64,000 nt of DNA, taken from assembly GCF_017377875.1 (NCBI RefSeq), contig NZ_CP070975.1:2728001-2792000 (forward strand), written 5' to 3'. A program made the translations under genes and the position numbers. The notes beneath the pieces were generated by a model. It saw nothing but the letters and a program-made list of their open reading frames with translations, was not told the origin of the DNA and ran no database searches. Positions 1-9,693 of this stretch are shown in pieces (within the stretch, counting starts at the first letter, position 1; each line of letters opens with the position of its first letter). This stretch comes from Alcaligenes sp. SORT26 (lineage in GTDB: Bacteria; Pseudomonadota; Gammaproteobacteria; Burkholderiales; Burkholderiaceae_B).

Positions 1-1314
1 TACGCCGGTCGTGGCATGGACGGCACGAAATTCAAGCGTGAAACCCTGGGTCTGCGTTTCAAGAAAGACATGCACGAAGGCGTGCTGCGTAATGTAGAAG
101 CTCAGCTCTATTACAACTACGCCGACCACGTGATGGATAACTACGAGTTGCGTCCCTTCAAACCCGGTGGCGGCATGTCCATGCCCATGGCCTCCAATGT
201 GGACCGCCTGACCTGGGGCGGCCGCTTCAGCATGGACTGGGCGCTGAGCGAGGACCTGACGCTAACCACCGGTGCGGATGCCATGCGCAGCCGCCATCGC
301 AAACGCAGCGGGATGGGGATGCAGGATTACCGCGATCAGGATTGGGTAAAAGACGCGGAATTCGACAATATCGGCATCTTCACCGAGGCCCGTTGGGATC
401 TGAATGATTCCAGCCGCCTGATTGGTGGGGCACGCCTGGACTGGGCCAGCGCCCGCGATCTGCGCCCCACACTGGGTAGCGGCATGATGAGCAAACCCAA
501 CCCTGGCGCCAATGAACGCCGCAAGGAAACCCTGCCCAGCGCCTTCCTGCGTCTTGAGCATGACCTGGAATCCCTGCCCTTGAGCCTGTATGCCGGTGTT
601 GGTCATGTACAGCGCATGCCAGACTACTGGGAAATGATTTCACCTGCCAGCGGCCCACAAGGCAGCGGCAGTGCCTTCCTGGGGATTCAACCTGAAAAGA
701 CGACGCAGCTCGACATCGGGGCGCAATACAAGGGCGAGACGGTCTCGGCCTGGGCTTCCGCCTATATCGGCCAGATTCAGGACTACATTCTGTTTGATTA
801 CCTGCCCGGCGGCATGATGGGCACCAAAACCCAGGCCCGCAACGTCAACGCCCGCATTATGGGCGGTGAATTAGGAGCGGATTGGAAAGCCAACGCGAAC
901 TGGACGCTGGGCAGCAGCCTGGCCTATGCCTGGGGGCGCAACAGCACGGATGGCCGTGCTCTGCCGCAAATGCCACCGCTGGATCTGCGCCTGACGGCGG
1001 ACTATGTGCAAGGCCCCTGGTCCGCAGGCGGTGTCTGGCGCATTGTGGCCAAGCAAACTCGCTACGCACAAGGGCAAGGGAATGTGGTGGGCTATGACTT
1101 CGGGCCTACGGGTGGATTCAGTACCTTGTCGCTGTATGGGGGCTACAAAATCAACCGTAATCTGTCCCTGACTGCGGGCGTAGATAATCTGTTCGACAAA
1201 ACTTACGGCGAACACCTGAATCTGGCCGGGAACAGTGGTTTTGGGTTTGGAGCTGCCACGCGCTTTAACGACCCTGGTCGTACCGTCTGGTTGCGTGCGG
1301 CCTTGTCCTTCTGA
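1..1314 (+). CDS. TonB-dependent copper receptor, C-terminal part (5' end outside window)
   Basis: Outer-membrane beta-barrel receptor of the OprC/NosA copper type. The reading frame is open from base 1 (Tyr-Ala-Gly-Arg-Gly precede the first Met at base 16), so the gene starts before the window; about 437 residues are present, where full receptors of this family have roughly 650-700. The barrel is rich in aromatic strand ends and closes with a terminal Phe (Leu-Ser-Phe-stop), the usual signal for outer-membrane insertion. Methionine-rich loops are visible (GGGMSMPM at bases 169-192, GMGMQ near 313, GSGMMSKP near 478, PGGMMG near 808), as expected for a copper-binding receptor. It converges on rpoH. 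The plug domain and signal peptide cannot be judged. Confidence 0.82.
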   Translation, partial: YAGRGMDGTKFKRETLGLRFKKDMHEGVLRNVEAQLYYNYADHVMDNYELRPFKPGGGMSMPMASNVDRLTWGGRFSMDWALSEDLTLTTGADAMRSRHRKRSGMGMQDYRDQDWVKDAEFDNIGIFTEARWDLNDSSRLIGGARLDWASARDLRPTLGSGMMSKPNPGANERRKETLPSAFLRLEHDLESLPLSLYAGVGHVQRMPDYWEMISPASGPQGSGSAFLGIQPEKTTQLDIGAQYKGETVSAWASAYIGQIQDYILFDYLPGGMMGTKTQARNVNARIMGGELGADWKANANWTLGSSLAYAWGRNSTDGRALPQMPPLDLRLTADYVQGPWSAGGVWRIVAKQTRYAQGQGNVVGYDFGPTGGFSTLSLYGGYKINRNLSLTAGVDNLFDKTYGEHLNLAGNSGFGFGAATRFNDPGRTVWLRAALSF

Positions 1315-1375
1315 TCCTTGTGCGCTGTTCGGGCCTTTGCGGCCCGACGGCCCAATAAGCAGGAAATTTCAGGGC

Positions 1376-1404
1376 AAAAAAAAGGGACACCTAGCTGGTG
1401 TCCC
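1376..1404 (-). terminator. Intrinsic terminator downstream of rpoH
   Basis: Perfect 8-bp stem GGGACACC / GGTGTCCC (1384-1391 and 1397-1404) with a 5-base loop. On the minus strand it is followed by eight U (complement of the A-run 1376-1383). It lies about 165 bases past the rpoH stop and on its other side has no T-run, so it serves the leftward transcript. Confidence 0.75.
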
Positions 1405-1566
1405 ATAAACATCCGCTTCAAAAGGGAGGGGAAGAGGAGAAGCCGAAGCGGATGCGCAAATGCCGAATTGCATAGGTGGCAAAAATCAGCAAATGTATTG
1501 TTTAGTCCGCGAAAATCAGCTTAAGTTCTTCGGATTCCCCGAAAAGTTGTAACTCTTTAAAACGAC

Positions 1567-2463
1567 TTAAACCACGCCAGCCAAAGCGACGCGCAGCTTC
1601 TTGAATGCAGCCACTTCGATCTGACGGATACGCTCTGCCGACACGCCAAATTCGGCGGCCAGATCGTGCAAAGTGGCACCGCCATCGTCCTGCAACCAGC
1701 GGGCGCGCACAATGCGCTGCGAACGCTCGTCCAGCGTATCGATAGCTTCTTCCAGGCCGCTGCCTTCCAGCATGTCCTGAGCACGGCGCTCCAGCACGCG
1801 TGTCGGCTCCTCGTGTCCTTCATCGGACAGGTAGGAAATAGGTGCGAAATGTTCATCGTCGTCGTTGGCCGGGGCTTCCAGAGCCATATCGTGACCGGAC
1901 AGACGTACTTCCATTTCGCTGACATCCTGCGGGCGTACGTCCAGTTCACGCGCAATGGCGTCAACCTGAGCAGTATCCAGCGTTTGACCATCTGGACGCA
2001 TGCGACGCAGATTGAAAAACAGCTTGCGTTGGGCCTTGGTGGTCGCCACTTTCACCATGCGCCAGTTGCGCACGACATATTCGTGGATTTCGGCCTTGAT
2101 CCAGTGAACGGCAAAGGACACCAGACGCACACCGCGATCGGGGTCAAAGCGTTTCACGGCCTTCATCAGGCCCACATTACCTTCCTGAATCAGGTCGGCG
2201 TGAGGCAAGCCATAACCCAGGTACTGGCGGGCAATGGAAACCACCAGACGCAGGTGCGACAAAATCAGTTCTCGTGCAGCGTCCAGGTCATCCTGGTCGC
2301 GCAGGCGCTGACCCAGCTCGGTTTCGCGTTCAGCGCTGAGCATGGGCAGGCGGTTAACAGCAGAAATGTACGCTTCGATCGTCCCCAGTGCGCCTGGATT
2401 AGACACGGCGGCGACCAGATCATTACCAGACGTCAGGGCCAAAGCGTTCGCTTGTTGTGTCAT
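1567..2463 (-). CDS. rpoH: RNA polymerase heat-shock sigma factor sigma-32 (RpoH)
   Basis: Alternative sigma factor that directs RNA polymerase to heat-shock promoters. The 298-residue product has the sigma-70 region 2 (AELGQ-like start, then DLIQEGNVGLMKAVKRFD), the RpoH box QRKLFFNLR at about residues 144-152, and a C-terminal region 4 helix-turn-helix (LHDLAAEFGVSAERIRQIE). The frame extends further upstream, but ATG at 2463 is preceded by GAAGGA at normal distance and gives the family N-terminus (MTQQANALAL). A perfect CIRCE operator sits about 85 bases upstream, so expression is probably repressed by HrcA. Ordinary length; no anomalies. Confidence 0.96.
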   Translation of the reverse strand: MTQQANALALTSGNDLVAAVSNPGALGTIEAYISAVNRLPMLSAERETELGQRLRDQDDLDAARELILSHLRLVVSIARQYLGYGLPHADLIQEGNVGLMKAVKRFDPDRGVRLVSFAVHWIKAEIHEYVVRNWRMVKVATTKAQRKLFFNLRRMRPDGQTLDTAQVDAIARELDVRPQDVSEMEVRLSGHDMALEAPANDDDEHFAPISYLSDEGHEEPTRVLERRAQDMLEGSGLEEAIDTLDERSQRIVRARWLQDDGGATLHDLAAEFGVSAERIRQIEVAAFKKLRVALAGVV

Positions 2464-2547
2464 GGAAAATCCTTCAAAAGTCAGCCGGCGAGAGCACAAA
2501 AACAAGGCCCTCAAACCGTACAAAACGTATTTCAACAATCATTGAGT

Positions 2548-2574
2548 TTAGCACTCGATGCTCTGGAGTGCTAA
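2548..2574 (-). promoter_or_regulatory. CIRCE element (HrcA operator) upstream of rpoH
   Basis: Exact TTAGCACTC-N9-GAGTGCTAA, matching the CIRCE consensus at every arm position (arms 2548-2556 and 2566-2574, spacer 2557-2565). CIRCE is the binding site of the heat-shock repressor HrcA. It lies 85 bases upstream of the rpoH ATG. A possible leftward promoter (TTGCTG, 17 bases, TATTCG on the minus strand) lies just upstream, placing the operator around the expected transcription start. The promoter reading is weak; the operator is not. Confidence 0.93.
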
Positions 2575-2750
2575 AAATTTCGAATACAGGAATAAGAGTG
2601 TCGCAGCAAGAAAAAGTTCACTACTGGAGGGAAAACTGCAGCAAATCGGTGGGCAGAACACCACAAACAGGCAAAAAACTGTGGTTGACTGAGCGTAACG
2701 CCTTCTTGCCCACCGAAAAATAACAAAGTGCGACCTTATTTATCCAGCGA

Positions 2751-3644
2751 TCACAGTCGCTCGGCGTGGAAATTCAGATGGTCCTGAATGAAGGTCGAGA
2801 TGAAGTAGTAGCCGTGGTCATAGCCTTCGTGACGACGCAGGGTCAAAGGCTGTTTGGCCTGCTCGCACGCCTGCTCGAATACTTCCGGATACAGTTGTTC
2901 GGCCAGAAAACCATCGTTCAAACCCTGATCGACCAAAATACCGGCGGGATACGGCGTGCTGGTCTTGGCCATCAAGGCACTGGCGTCGTGCTGTTCCCAA
3001 TCCTGGCGATCCTGACCCAAGTAGGCACCAAAGGCTTTTTCGCCCCAGGGGCAGCGTGTTGGCGCCGCAATGGGAGCAAAGGCCGACACGGAGCGGTACT
3101 TGCCGGGATGGCGCAGAGCCAGCGTCAAGGCACCGTGGCCACCCATGGAATGACCAAAAATGCCTGCGCGGCTAGCATCGCCCGGCAGGATGGTGGTGAC
3201 CAGATCAAACAGCTCCTGGGTCACATAGCTTTCCATGCGGTAGTTCTTACTCCAGCCAGCTTGGGTCGCATCCAGATAGAAGCCGGCACCGGTTCCCAGA
3301 TCCCAACCCTCGTCCTCCCCTTCTACACCGGCGCCACGCGGGCTGGTGTCGGGGGTGACCAGCATGATGCCGTGCTCGGCAGCATAACGCTGGGCACCGG
3401 CCTTGATCATGAAGGTTTCTTCGGTGCAGGTCAGGCCTGCCAGGAAAAACAGCACAGGCACACGGCCTTGGCCGATGGCGTCTGCCAGGCTGGCGGCACC
3501 CTTCTGGGCGCTGGCCTGTAATTGCGGCGGCATATACACAGAAAAACGCATGGGCAGGCCAATTGTCTGCGAAGCGTGTTGGTAGTAGCGCTGCCAACCA
3601 TCAAAACAGCGGTGTTCGTTGAGCAGTTCCAGTGTCTGAGTCAT
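2751..3644 (-). CDS. fghA: S-formylglutathione hydrolase
   Basis: Alpha/beta-hydrolase of the esterase D family that hydrolyses S-formylglutathione to formate and glutathione, the second step of glutathione-dependent formaldehyde oxidation. Length 297 residues, usual for the family. The nucleophile elbow GHSMGG places Ser at 166; Asp244 (LNDGF) and His277 (YDHGYY) complete the triad. LAGLTCTEE (about 69-76) is the family's oxyanion/N-terminal signature. It follows adhC in the same direction (gap about 130 bases), so the two enzymes of the pathway are encoded together. Confidence 0.95.
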   Translation of the reverse strand: MTQTLELLNEHRCFDGWQRYYQHASQTIGLPMRFSVYMPPQLQASAQKGAASLADAIGQGRVPVLFFLAGLTCTEETFMIKAGAQRYAAEHGIMLVTPDTSPRGAGVEGEDEGWDLGTGAGFYLDATQAGWSKNYRMESYVTQELFDLVTTILPGDASRAGIFGHSMGGHGALTLALRHPGKYRSVSAFAPIAAPTRCPWGEKAFGAYLGQDRQDWEQHDASALMAKTSTPYPAGILVDQGLNDGFLAEQLYPEVFEQACEQAKQPLTLRRHEGYDHGYYFISTFIQDHLNFHAERL

Positions 3645-3774
3645 AGCCCCCTCGTATTCTCAATTGCAGATCCGGCCCCAGGTCGGGTGACACGCCCAAA
3701 GGCTGCACACACGATCTCTGAGGCCGGGATAAAGGGCACAGGCTAGTGCCTGCCCCCTCTTCAAGCGACTTCTA

Positions 3775-4881
3775 TTAGTACATCACCACCGAACGGATGG
3801 ATTTACCGGCATTCATCAGGTCGAAACCTTCGTTAATGCGTTCCAGCGGCAGAGTGTGGGTGATCAGATCGTCGATATTGATCTTGCCGTCCATGTACCA
3901 ATCCACAATTGTCGGTACGTCGGTACGACCACGAGCGCCACCAAAGGCGGAGCCCTTCCATTCGCGGCCGGTCACCAACTGGAATGGACGAGTGGAGATT
4001 TCTGCACCGGCTTCAGCCACACCAATAATGATGGACTGGCCCCAACCACGGTGGCAGCACTCCAGCGCCTGACGCATCACCTTGGTGTTGCCGATACATT
4101 CAAAGGAGTAATCCGCACCGCCGTCTGTCAGTTGAATAATGTGGTCGACCACGTTTTCAACTTCATTGGGGTTCACAAAGTCGGTCATGCCAAATTGGCG
4201 AGCCATGGCTTCGCGCTCAGGGTTGATATCCACGCCAATGATCTTGCCAGCGCCAACCATCTTGGCACCCTGGATCACGTTCAGGCCGATACCGCCCAGA
4301 CCGAACACCACGACGTTAGCGCCTGCTTCCACTTTGGCGGTGAACAGCACGGCGCCCAAACCTGTAGTGACGCCACAGCCGATGTAGCACACCTTGTCGA
4401 ACGGCGCGTCGTTACGAATCTTGGCCAAGGCAATTTCTGGTACCACGATGTGGTTGGCGAAAGTCGATGTGCCCATGTAATGGTGCACAGGCTTGCCGCC
4501 GATGGAGAAACGCGAGGTGCCATCAGGCATCAGGCCCTTGCCCTGGGTAGAGCGAATCGCCGTACACAGGTTAGTCTTGCGCGACAGGCAGGATTTGCAC
4601 TGGCGACACTCGGGCGTGTACAGAGGGATCACGTGATCCCCGGGACGCAGGCTGGTGACCCCCGCGCCCACATCCAGCACCACGCCTGCGCCTTCATGGC
4701 CCAGGATGGCAGGGAACAAACCTTCCGGGTCAGCGCCAGACAGGGTGTAGTAATCGGTATGGCAAATGCCCGTCGCCTTGATCTCGACCAGCACTTCGCC
4801 CGCTTGGGGACCTGCCAGATCGACCTCTTCAATCGTTAGCGGAGCGCCCGCTTTCCAGGCAACTGCTGCACGTGTTTTCAT
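3775..4881 (-). CDS. adhC: S-(hydroxymethyl)glutathione dehydrogenase / class III alcohol dehydrogenase
   Basis: NAD-dependent, zinc-containing dehydrogenase that oxidises the formaldehyde-glutathione adduct to S-formylglutathione (also called frmA; class III ADH can act as S-nitrosoglutathione reductase). ATG at 4881 has GGAGG 8-9 bases upstream; an in-frame GTG three codons earlier lies inside that ribosome site and was rejected. The 368-residue product shows Cys40 and His62 of the catalytic zinc, the structural-zinc set Cys92/95/98/106, and a Rossmann GLGGIG motif near residue 195. It precedes fghA in the same direction. Upstream there is a 5-bp UUCG-loop hairpin (4927-4940) and an ACTCT-N10-AGAGT repeat spanning a TATACT-like -10. 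Confidence 0.96.
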   Translation of the reverse strand: MKTRAAVAWKAGAPLTIEEVDLAGPQAGEVLVEIKATGICHTDYYTLSGADPEGLFPAILGHEGAGVVLDVGAGVTSLRPGDHVIPLYTPECRQCKSCLSRKTNLCTAIRSTQGKGLMPDGTSRFSIGGKPVHHYMGTSTFANHIVVPEIALAKIRNDAPFDKVCYIGCGVTTGLGAVLFTAKVEAGANVVVFGLGGIGLNVIQGAKMVGAGKIIGVDINPEREAMARQFGMTDFVNPNEVENVVDHIIQLTDGGADYSFECIGNTKVMRQALECCHRGWGQSIIIGVAEAGAEISTRPFQLVTGREWKGSAFGGARGRTDVPTIVDWYMDGKINIDDLITHTLPLERINEGFDLMNAGKSIRSVVMY

Positions 4882-4926
4882 GTGGTCCACCCTCCGGGTA
4901 AAAGTAATTATGGTTACGGCAAACTC

Positions 4927-4962
4927 GGTCCTTCGGGACCAAACTCTTAAAGTATAGAGAGT
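4927..4962 (-). promoter_or_regulatory. Possible adhC promoter/operator region
   Basis: On the minus strand TATACT (4951-4956) resembles a -10 hexamer and lies inside an inverted repeat ACTCT-N10-AGAGT (4943-4947 and 4958-4962). Just downstream is GGTCC-TTCG-GGACC (4927-4940), which would fold into a stable UUCG hairpin near the 5' end of the adhC mRNA. No convincing -35 was found. The assignment as a formaldehyde-responsive operator is a guess from position. Confidence 0.35.
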
Positions 4963-5033
4963 ATTTTATAAGGCTCTGCCCGGCTGTCGGCACCTTGTAT
5001 GGATAAAGGCCCGCGCAAACGGCCCGACAAGCC

Positions 5034-6290
5034 TCAATACAGAGACGATTTACCTGTTAACAGCACGCCCAGGCGCAACATACCATAGGCCAGATAATCG
5101 CCCATCCGGCTAAACAGGCCCAGACGCTGGTACTGCTCCTGGTAAACCCGCGCGGCATTGTGCTCGATTTCGTACTCCAGCCTGGACTGCAGGTTTTGCG
5201 TAAAAGGCGCGTCCTGAATCAGGACATTGGCCTCACGCGCCAACAGCAGGCTGAACGGGTCCAGGTTGGACGAACCCACCATCGCATAATCATCAATGAC
5301 AGCGACTTTGGCATGCAAATAACTGGCCTTGTACTCGTACAGCTCAATGCCATGATCCAGCAACTGGCCATACATGAATCTACAGGCCCGATATTGCAGG
5401 AAATACTCGGCATGGCCTTGCAATAGCAAGCGCACTCGCACACCACGCTCGGCGGCCTGTTCAATACGCCGTCGCAATGTACGACCAGGAAAGAAATAGG
5501 CATTGGCCAGGATGACTTGCTCTTGCGCCTTGCACAGCAATTGCAGATACGCCTGCTCAATTTGCTGGCGATGCCGCACATTATCCCGCAGCAACAAACT
5601 GGCCCGTATCCCGTCAAACACCTGACCAGCCTGCTCCGCCTTCTTGCGAGCCTGACGTCGCTTGCGCCATTCGCGCCAGGTGGTAAAGCGCTGCGTGAAA
5701 CTGTCCCAGTCCTTGCGTCTGCGCCAGGCCATGCGCAGCCACAAGGCCTGCTGCGCACGCACCATATCATCCACAATCGGGCCTTCACAGCGCACGGCGA
5801 AATCAAAGCGCGGCCTGCCCTGCCCGTTGATCAAGGGCACATCATCAAAATCATCCAGAATATTGATGCCACCGACAAAGCCAATGCGCTCATCGACCAC
5901 CAGCATCTTTCGATGCAATCTGCGCAGACGACGCAAGGACAGGCGCGGCTCACGCCAGCCTTGTGGCTTGGGGCGATAAATCCGGTAGCGGGCGCGCATT
6001 GCCTTTAATTGCTCGGCAATCTGCAAGGCATGGACATCGCTGCCAAAACCATCGATCACCACACGCACGCGCACACCGCGCTCACAGGCCCGCCGCAAGG
6101 CGTCCAAAACGCTGTGGCCGCTGTCATCCAGATTGAAGATATAGGTTTCCAGATGCAGGCGCTTTTGGGCCTGATCGATAGCCTCGCAAATAGCCGGAAA
6201 GAACTCCTGGCCGTTTTGCAGCAAGGTAATGTGATTACCTTCGTGCCAAAGTGGATCGCGCTTCAGACTTGGCATGCTTGCTAGGCCCAT
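5034..6290 (-). CDS. clsB: Cardiolipin synthase B-type phospholipase D family protein
   Basis: Membrane-associated phosphatidyltransferase that makes cardiolipin. The 418-residue length fits ClsB. Two HKD (phospholipase D) motifs are present: His126-x-Lys128-x4-Asp133 (LHRKMLVVDE) and His326-x-Lys328-x4-Asp333 (LHAKVAVIDD), each followed by the usual GG/GSSN element. A basic Arg/Lys-rich stretch covers residues 186-220. It follows the endonuclease/exonuclease/phosphatase gene after 32 bases, the order known from ybhP-clsB in enterobacteria, and probably belongs to the aspS transcript. ATG at 6290 has no strong ribosome site; an ATG five codons in (6275) is an alternative. Confidence 0.88.
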   Translation of the reverse strand: MGLASMPSLKRDPLWHEGNHITLLQNGQEFFPAICEAIDQAQKRLHLETYIFNLDDSGHSVLDALRRACERGVRVRVVIDGFGSDVHALQIAEQLKAMRARYRIYRPKPQGWREPRLSLRRLRRLHRKMLVVDERIGFVGGINILDDFDDVPLINGQGRPRFDFAVRCEGPIVDDMVRAQQALWLRMAWRRRKDWDSFTQRFTTWREWRKRRQARKKAEQAGQVFDGIRASLLLRDNVRHRQQIEQAYLQLLCKAQEQVILANAYFFPGRTLRRRIEQAAERGVRVRLLLQGHAEYFLQYRACRFMYGQLLDHGIELYEYKASYLHAKVAVIDDYAMVGSSNLDPFSLLLAREANVLIQDAPFTQNLQSRLEYEIEHNAARVYQEQYQRLGLFSRMGDYLAYGMLRLGVLLTGKSSLY

Positions 6291-6322
6291 GCGTTAAGAA
6301 ACCACTGAACGGCAAAGCCCCT

Positions 6323-7174
6323 TTAGGGCAGCTCCAGCTCAGTCAAAATAGGGGCGTGGTCAGAGAGCTGCTTCCAGGGCTCGCCCACCAGCACACGGGC
6401 ATTACGCACCGCGAAACCACGCTGATAGACACGATCCAGACGCAACCAGGGGAACGCTGCCGGGAAGGTGCGTGGTGGTGGCGTCATGCGTGCCGCCCCA
6501 TTCACGCCAAGCTGGATACCTTGATCCGGCACCACCAAACCGCTTTTACGCATGGTGCGCAGCCACTGAATGGGTTGGCGCAAGCGGAACCGCTTGTCAG
6601 CCTGACCACGAGGCGAGAAAGAAAACACTTCGTACAGATTCAATTGCTGCACAAAGATCGGCGCCAGCCGGTTGTTCCAGTCGTTGAAGTCGCCTGCGAT
6701 CAGCAAAGGTTCATCCGCCGGGACAATACGCTTGATGCGATCGAGCAAAGCCTGAACCTGACGAACCCGCCCGCCATTGAACAAGCCCAGATGGACCACA
6801 ATGCAATGCACCGGACGGCCACCGACATCCACAACGGCATGGAGCAAACCGCGCTGCTCCATACGGTGGTCGGAAATATCCTGGTTTTCGTACTGCAAGA
6901 TGGGGAAACGCGACAAGAGCGCGTTGCCGTGGTCCGTATGAGGACGAACCACGTTGCACCCGTAGGCCGTATTCATGCGCAAGGCAGCGGCCAGGGATTC
7001 GTGCTGGGCGTCCAGACTACCTTGTAGCTGGTTACGCCCCTGCACTTCCTGCAAGAACAACAAGTCAGGGGACAGTCCGTAAAGTCCCAGGCGCAGATCT
7101 GCCAAAGACTCCCGTTTGCCCGAAGCCGAGCGGCCTTTGTGAATGTTGTAGCTAACTACCCGAATCACTGACAC
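6323..7174 (-). CDS. Endonuclease/exonuclease/phosphatase family protein (YbhP-like)
   Basis: Member of the EEP fold (DNase I/inositol-phosphatase superfamily), 283 residues. The fold is seen in VVSYNIHKGR at the N-terminus (metal/catalytic Asn), FLQEVQG (Glu, about 41-43), LLIAGDFNDW (Asp/Asn near residue 163) and LSDHAPI at the C-terminus (catalytic Asp-His). Start is GTG at 7174 with GGGGGA five bases upstream; a second GTG two codons later is possible. It lies 18 bases after aspS and just before clsB, so it may work in membrane phospholipid metabolism, but its substrate is not known from sequence. Confidence 0.82.
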   Translation of the reverse strand: MSVIRVVSYNIHKGRSASGKRESLADLRLGLYGLSPDLLFLQEVQGRNQLQGSLDAQHESLAAALRMNTAYGCNVVRPHTDHGNALLSRFPILQYENQDISDHRMEQRGLLHAVVDVGGRPVHCIVVHLGLFNGGRVRQVQALLDRIKRIVPADEPLLIAGDFNDWNNRLAPIFVQQLNLYEVFSFSPRGQADKRFRLRQPIQWLRTMRKSGLVVPDQGIQLGVNGAARMTPPPRTFPAAFPWLRLDRVYQRGFAVRNARVLVGEPWKQLSDHAPILTELELP

Positions 7175-7192
7175 GCTGTCCCCCGATCTGAC

Positions 7193-8980
7193 TTACTTGT
7201 TTTCAACAGCCCGCAGACGAATGTGCAACTCGCGCAGTTGCTGCTCATCCACAGCCGATGGGGCCTGGGTCAGCAAACACTGAGCACGCTGTGTCTTGGG
7301 GAAAGCAATCACGTCACGGATCGAATCGGCACCGGCCATCAAGGTGACCAGACGATCCAGGCCCATAGCCAGACCACCGTGAGGAGGCGCACCGTATTGC
7401 AGCGCATCCAGCAGGAAGCCGAACTTCAGTTGTGCTTCTTCAGGACCAATGTTCAGAGCATTGAACACTTTGCTTTGAACGTCGGCACGGTGAATACGGA
7501 CCGAACCGCCACCCACTTCCCAACCGTTCAGCACCATGTCGTACGCCTTGGCGAAGGCTTTGCCGGGATCTGTTTCCAGCAGGTCTTCGTGGCCATCTTT
7601 GGGGCTGGTGAACGGATGGTGAGCCGCAAAGTAACGGTTTTCGCCTTCGTCGTACTCGAACATCGGGAAGTCCACGACCCACAGGGGTTTCCAGCCTTGC
7701 TCGACCAGACCGTTTTCTTTACCGAATTCGCTGTGACCAATTTTGATGCGCAGAGCACCAATGGCGTCGTTCACGATCTTGGCTTTGTCAGCACCGAAGA
7801 AAATCAGGTCGCCATTCTGGGCGCCGGTGCGCTCCATGACCTGCTTCAGAACCTCGACGTTGATGTTCTTGACGATAGGCGACTGCAGGCCTTCAGGAAT
7901 CGAGGTGACATCGTTGACCTTGATGTACGCCAGACCCTTGGCACCGTAGATACCCACGAACTTGGTGTAGGCGTCGATTTCGCTGCGGGGCATGGCGCCA
8001 CCACCGGGAACACGCAAGGCCACCACGCGGCAGGAAGGATCGTTGGCCGGTGCGGAGAAAACCTTGAAGTCCACTTCACGCATCAGGTCAGCCACGTCCA
8101 CGAACTCCAGCTTGACGCGCAGGTCAGGCTTGTCCGAACCGTAGCGCTGCATGGCTTCAGTCCAGCTCATGGTGGGGAATTTAGGCAGTTCCACGTTTTG
8201 CACGGTACGGAAAATGTGCGTGACCATGCCTTCAAAGATCTCGCGAATCTGCTCTTCGTTCAAGAAGGAGGTTTCGCAGTCGATCTGGGTGAATTCTGGC
8301 TGACGGTCAGCGCGCAAGTCTTCGTCGCGGAAGCACTTGGTGATCTGGTAGTAACGGTCAAAGCCGGACACCATCAGCATTTGCTTGAACAACTGGGGCG
8401 ACTGGGGCAGCGCGAAGAATTCGCCTGCGTTCACACGCGAGGGCACCAGGTAGTCGCGAGCGCCTTCAGGGGTGCTCTTGGTCAACATGGGGGTTTCAAT
8501 ATCGATGAAACCCAGGTCGTCCAGATAACGACGGGACTGCATGGCCACTTTGTAGCGCAGCATCAGGTTGTTCTGCATTTGCGGACGGCGCAAATCCAGA
8601 ACACGGTGCGTCAGACGCGTGGTTTCGGACAGATTGTCATCATCCAACTGGAAAGCAGGCGTGACCGAAGCGTTCAGGATTTCGATTTCGTCGCAAACGA
8701 TTTCGATCTCGCCCGAGCGCAGATCAGGATTAACCGTGCCTTCAGGACGAGCCTGAACGCGGCCGGTAATGCGCAAGCAGTACTCATTACGGATACGTTC
8801 GGCCACTTCAAAGGCCTGCACGTTGTCGGGGTTGACGACAACCTGCGCCAGACCCTCACGGTCGCGCAGATCAATGAAAATCACACCCCCGTGGTCGCGG
8901 CGACGATGTACCCAGCCAAACAAATTGACCGTCTGGCCCAGGTATTCTTTGGAAACCTCGCCGGTATAACACGTACGCAT
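7193..8980 (-). CDS. aspS: Aspartyl-tRNA synthetase
   Basis: Class IIb synthetase that charges tRNA-Asp, 595 residues as expected for the bacterial type. The N-terminal OB anticodon domain begins with [13 protein letters not shown]; motif 2 is [18 protein letters not shown]; the bacterial GAD insertion lies mid-protein; motif 3 is [12 protein letters not shown] near the C-terminus. ATG 8980 follows GGAG at normal spacing. His30 and Gly81 occupy the two anticodon-domain positions where non-discriminating AspRS enzymes (as in Pseudomonas aeruginosa) differ from the strictly discriminating E. coli enzyme, suggesting that it may also charge tRNA-Asn for GatCAB amidation. Confidence 0.96.
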   Translation of the reverse strand: MRTCYTGEVSKEYLGQTVNLFGWVHRRRDHGGVIFIDLRDREGLAQVVVNPDNVQAFEVAERIRNEYCLRITGRVQARPEGTVNPDLRSGEIEIVCDEIEILNASVTPAFQLDDDNLSETTRLTHRVLDLRRPQMQNNLMLRYKVAMQSRRYLDDLGFIDIETPMLTKSTPEGARDYLVPSRVNAGEFFALPQSPQLFKQMLMVSGFDRYYQITKCFRDEDLRADRQPEFTQIDCETSFLNEEQIREIFEGMVTHIFRTVQNVELPKFPTMSWTEAMQRYGSDKPDLRVKLEFVDVADLMREVDFKVFSAPANDPSCRVVALRVPGGGAMPRSEIDAYTKFVGIYGAKGLAYIKVNDVTSIPEGLQSPIVKNINVEVLKQVMERTGAQNGDLIFFGADKAKIVNDAIGALRIKIGHSEFGKENGLVEQGWKPLWVVDFPMFEYDEGENRYFAAHHPFTSPKDGHEDLLETDPGKAFAKAYDMVLNGWEVGGGSVRIHRADVQSKVFNALNIGPEEAQLKFGFLLDALQYGAPPHGGLAMGLDRLVTLMAGADSIRDVIAFPKTQRAQCLLTQAPSAVDEQQLRELHIRLRAVENK

Positions 8981-9022
8981 CTAGGATGACTCCGAAATAG
9001 TAAAAACTGCAAATTGGAAAAT

Positions 9023-9682
9023 TCAGGTTCCAGCCAAGGGGGGTGCCCCATCGGGCCCTTCCGGCTGGTCAGAAACAGGGGGTAAAGCGATCGGCTCGGT
9101 AGGGCCAACCACTCCCATGGATACGATGTATTTAAGCGCCGCATCCACTGTCATGTCGAGCTTGTGTACATCAGCCCGAGGCATCATCAGGAAAAAACCG
9201 GAAGTCGGGTTGGGCGTGGTGGGCACGTAGACGCTGACAAAATCGTCTCCCAATATCTGCGCCACTTGTCCGCCCGGCGTACCAGTCAAAAAGGCAATGG
9301 TCCAGGAACCGGCCCGGGGATACTGCACCAGGACGGCCTCGCGAAACGCCTGACCATCGGGTGCCAACACCGTATCACTGACTTGCTTGACCGAATTATA
9401 AATGGAACGCACCAAAGGAATACGCCCAAGTAGCAATTCCCAACGATCCACCACTGCGCGGCCCAGGTAATTGGCCGCCAGCAAACCCGTTCCAAACAAG
9501 ACCGCCAGCACCAGCACAATTCTAAAGCCGGGAATCCGCAGGCCAAACAGGGCCTGCGAGGACAGAAACTCCGGCACCACGCTCTCCAGCGTTTCGATCA
9601 GCAAGGTCATCACCCATACGGTGATGACCAGGGGCACCCAGATGAGCAGGCCAGTGACGAAATAACGCTTGAAGGGGCGCAT
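9023..9682 (-). CDS. DUF502 family membrane protein
   Basis: Inner-membrane protein of 219 residues with two hydrophobic helices near the N-terminus (about 9-30, LLIWVPLVITVWVM; about 54-75, IVLVLAVLFGTGLLAA), followed by the family's conserved segment around IPLVRSIYNSVKQVSDT and FPT-like ending VYVPTTPNPTSGFFLMMP. The function of the family in bacteria is not established. It sits 11 bases downstream of the FmdB-type gene and just upstream of aspS, all leftward, an order common in Burkholderiales. No signal peptide or enzymatic motif. Confidence 0.85.
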   Translation of the reverse strand: MRPFKRYFVTGLLIWVPLVITVWVMTLLIETLESVVPEFLSSQALFGLRIPGFRIVLVLAVLFGTGLLAANYLGRAVVDRWELLLGRIPLVRSIYNSVKQVSDTVLAPDGQAFREAVLVQYPRAGSWTIAFLTGTPGGQVAQILGDDFVSVYVPTTPNPTSGFFLMMPRADVHKLDMTVDAALKYIVSMGVVGPTEPIALPPVSDQPEGPDGAPPLAGT

Positions 9683-9693
9683 AAGAAGTGGTC

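Noticed and set aside
7223-8989. 588-codon open frame antisense to aspS, and similar long antisense frames over rpoH (1666-2574), adhC (3856-4839), hutU (19902-21350) and tyrB (40454-41689)
   Set aside because: They are mirror frames of GC-rich codon usage on the opposite strand. None shows a recognisable domain or ribosome site, and the sense genes are certain.
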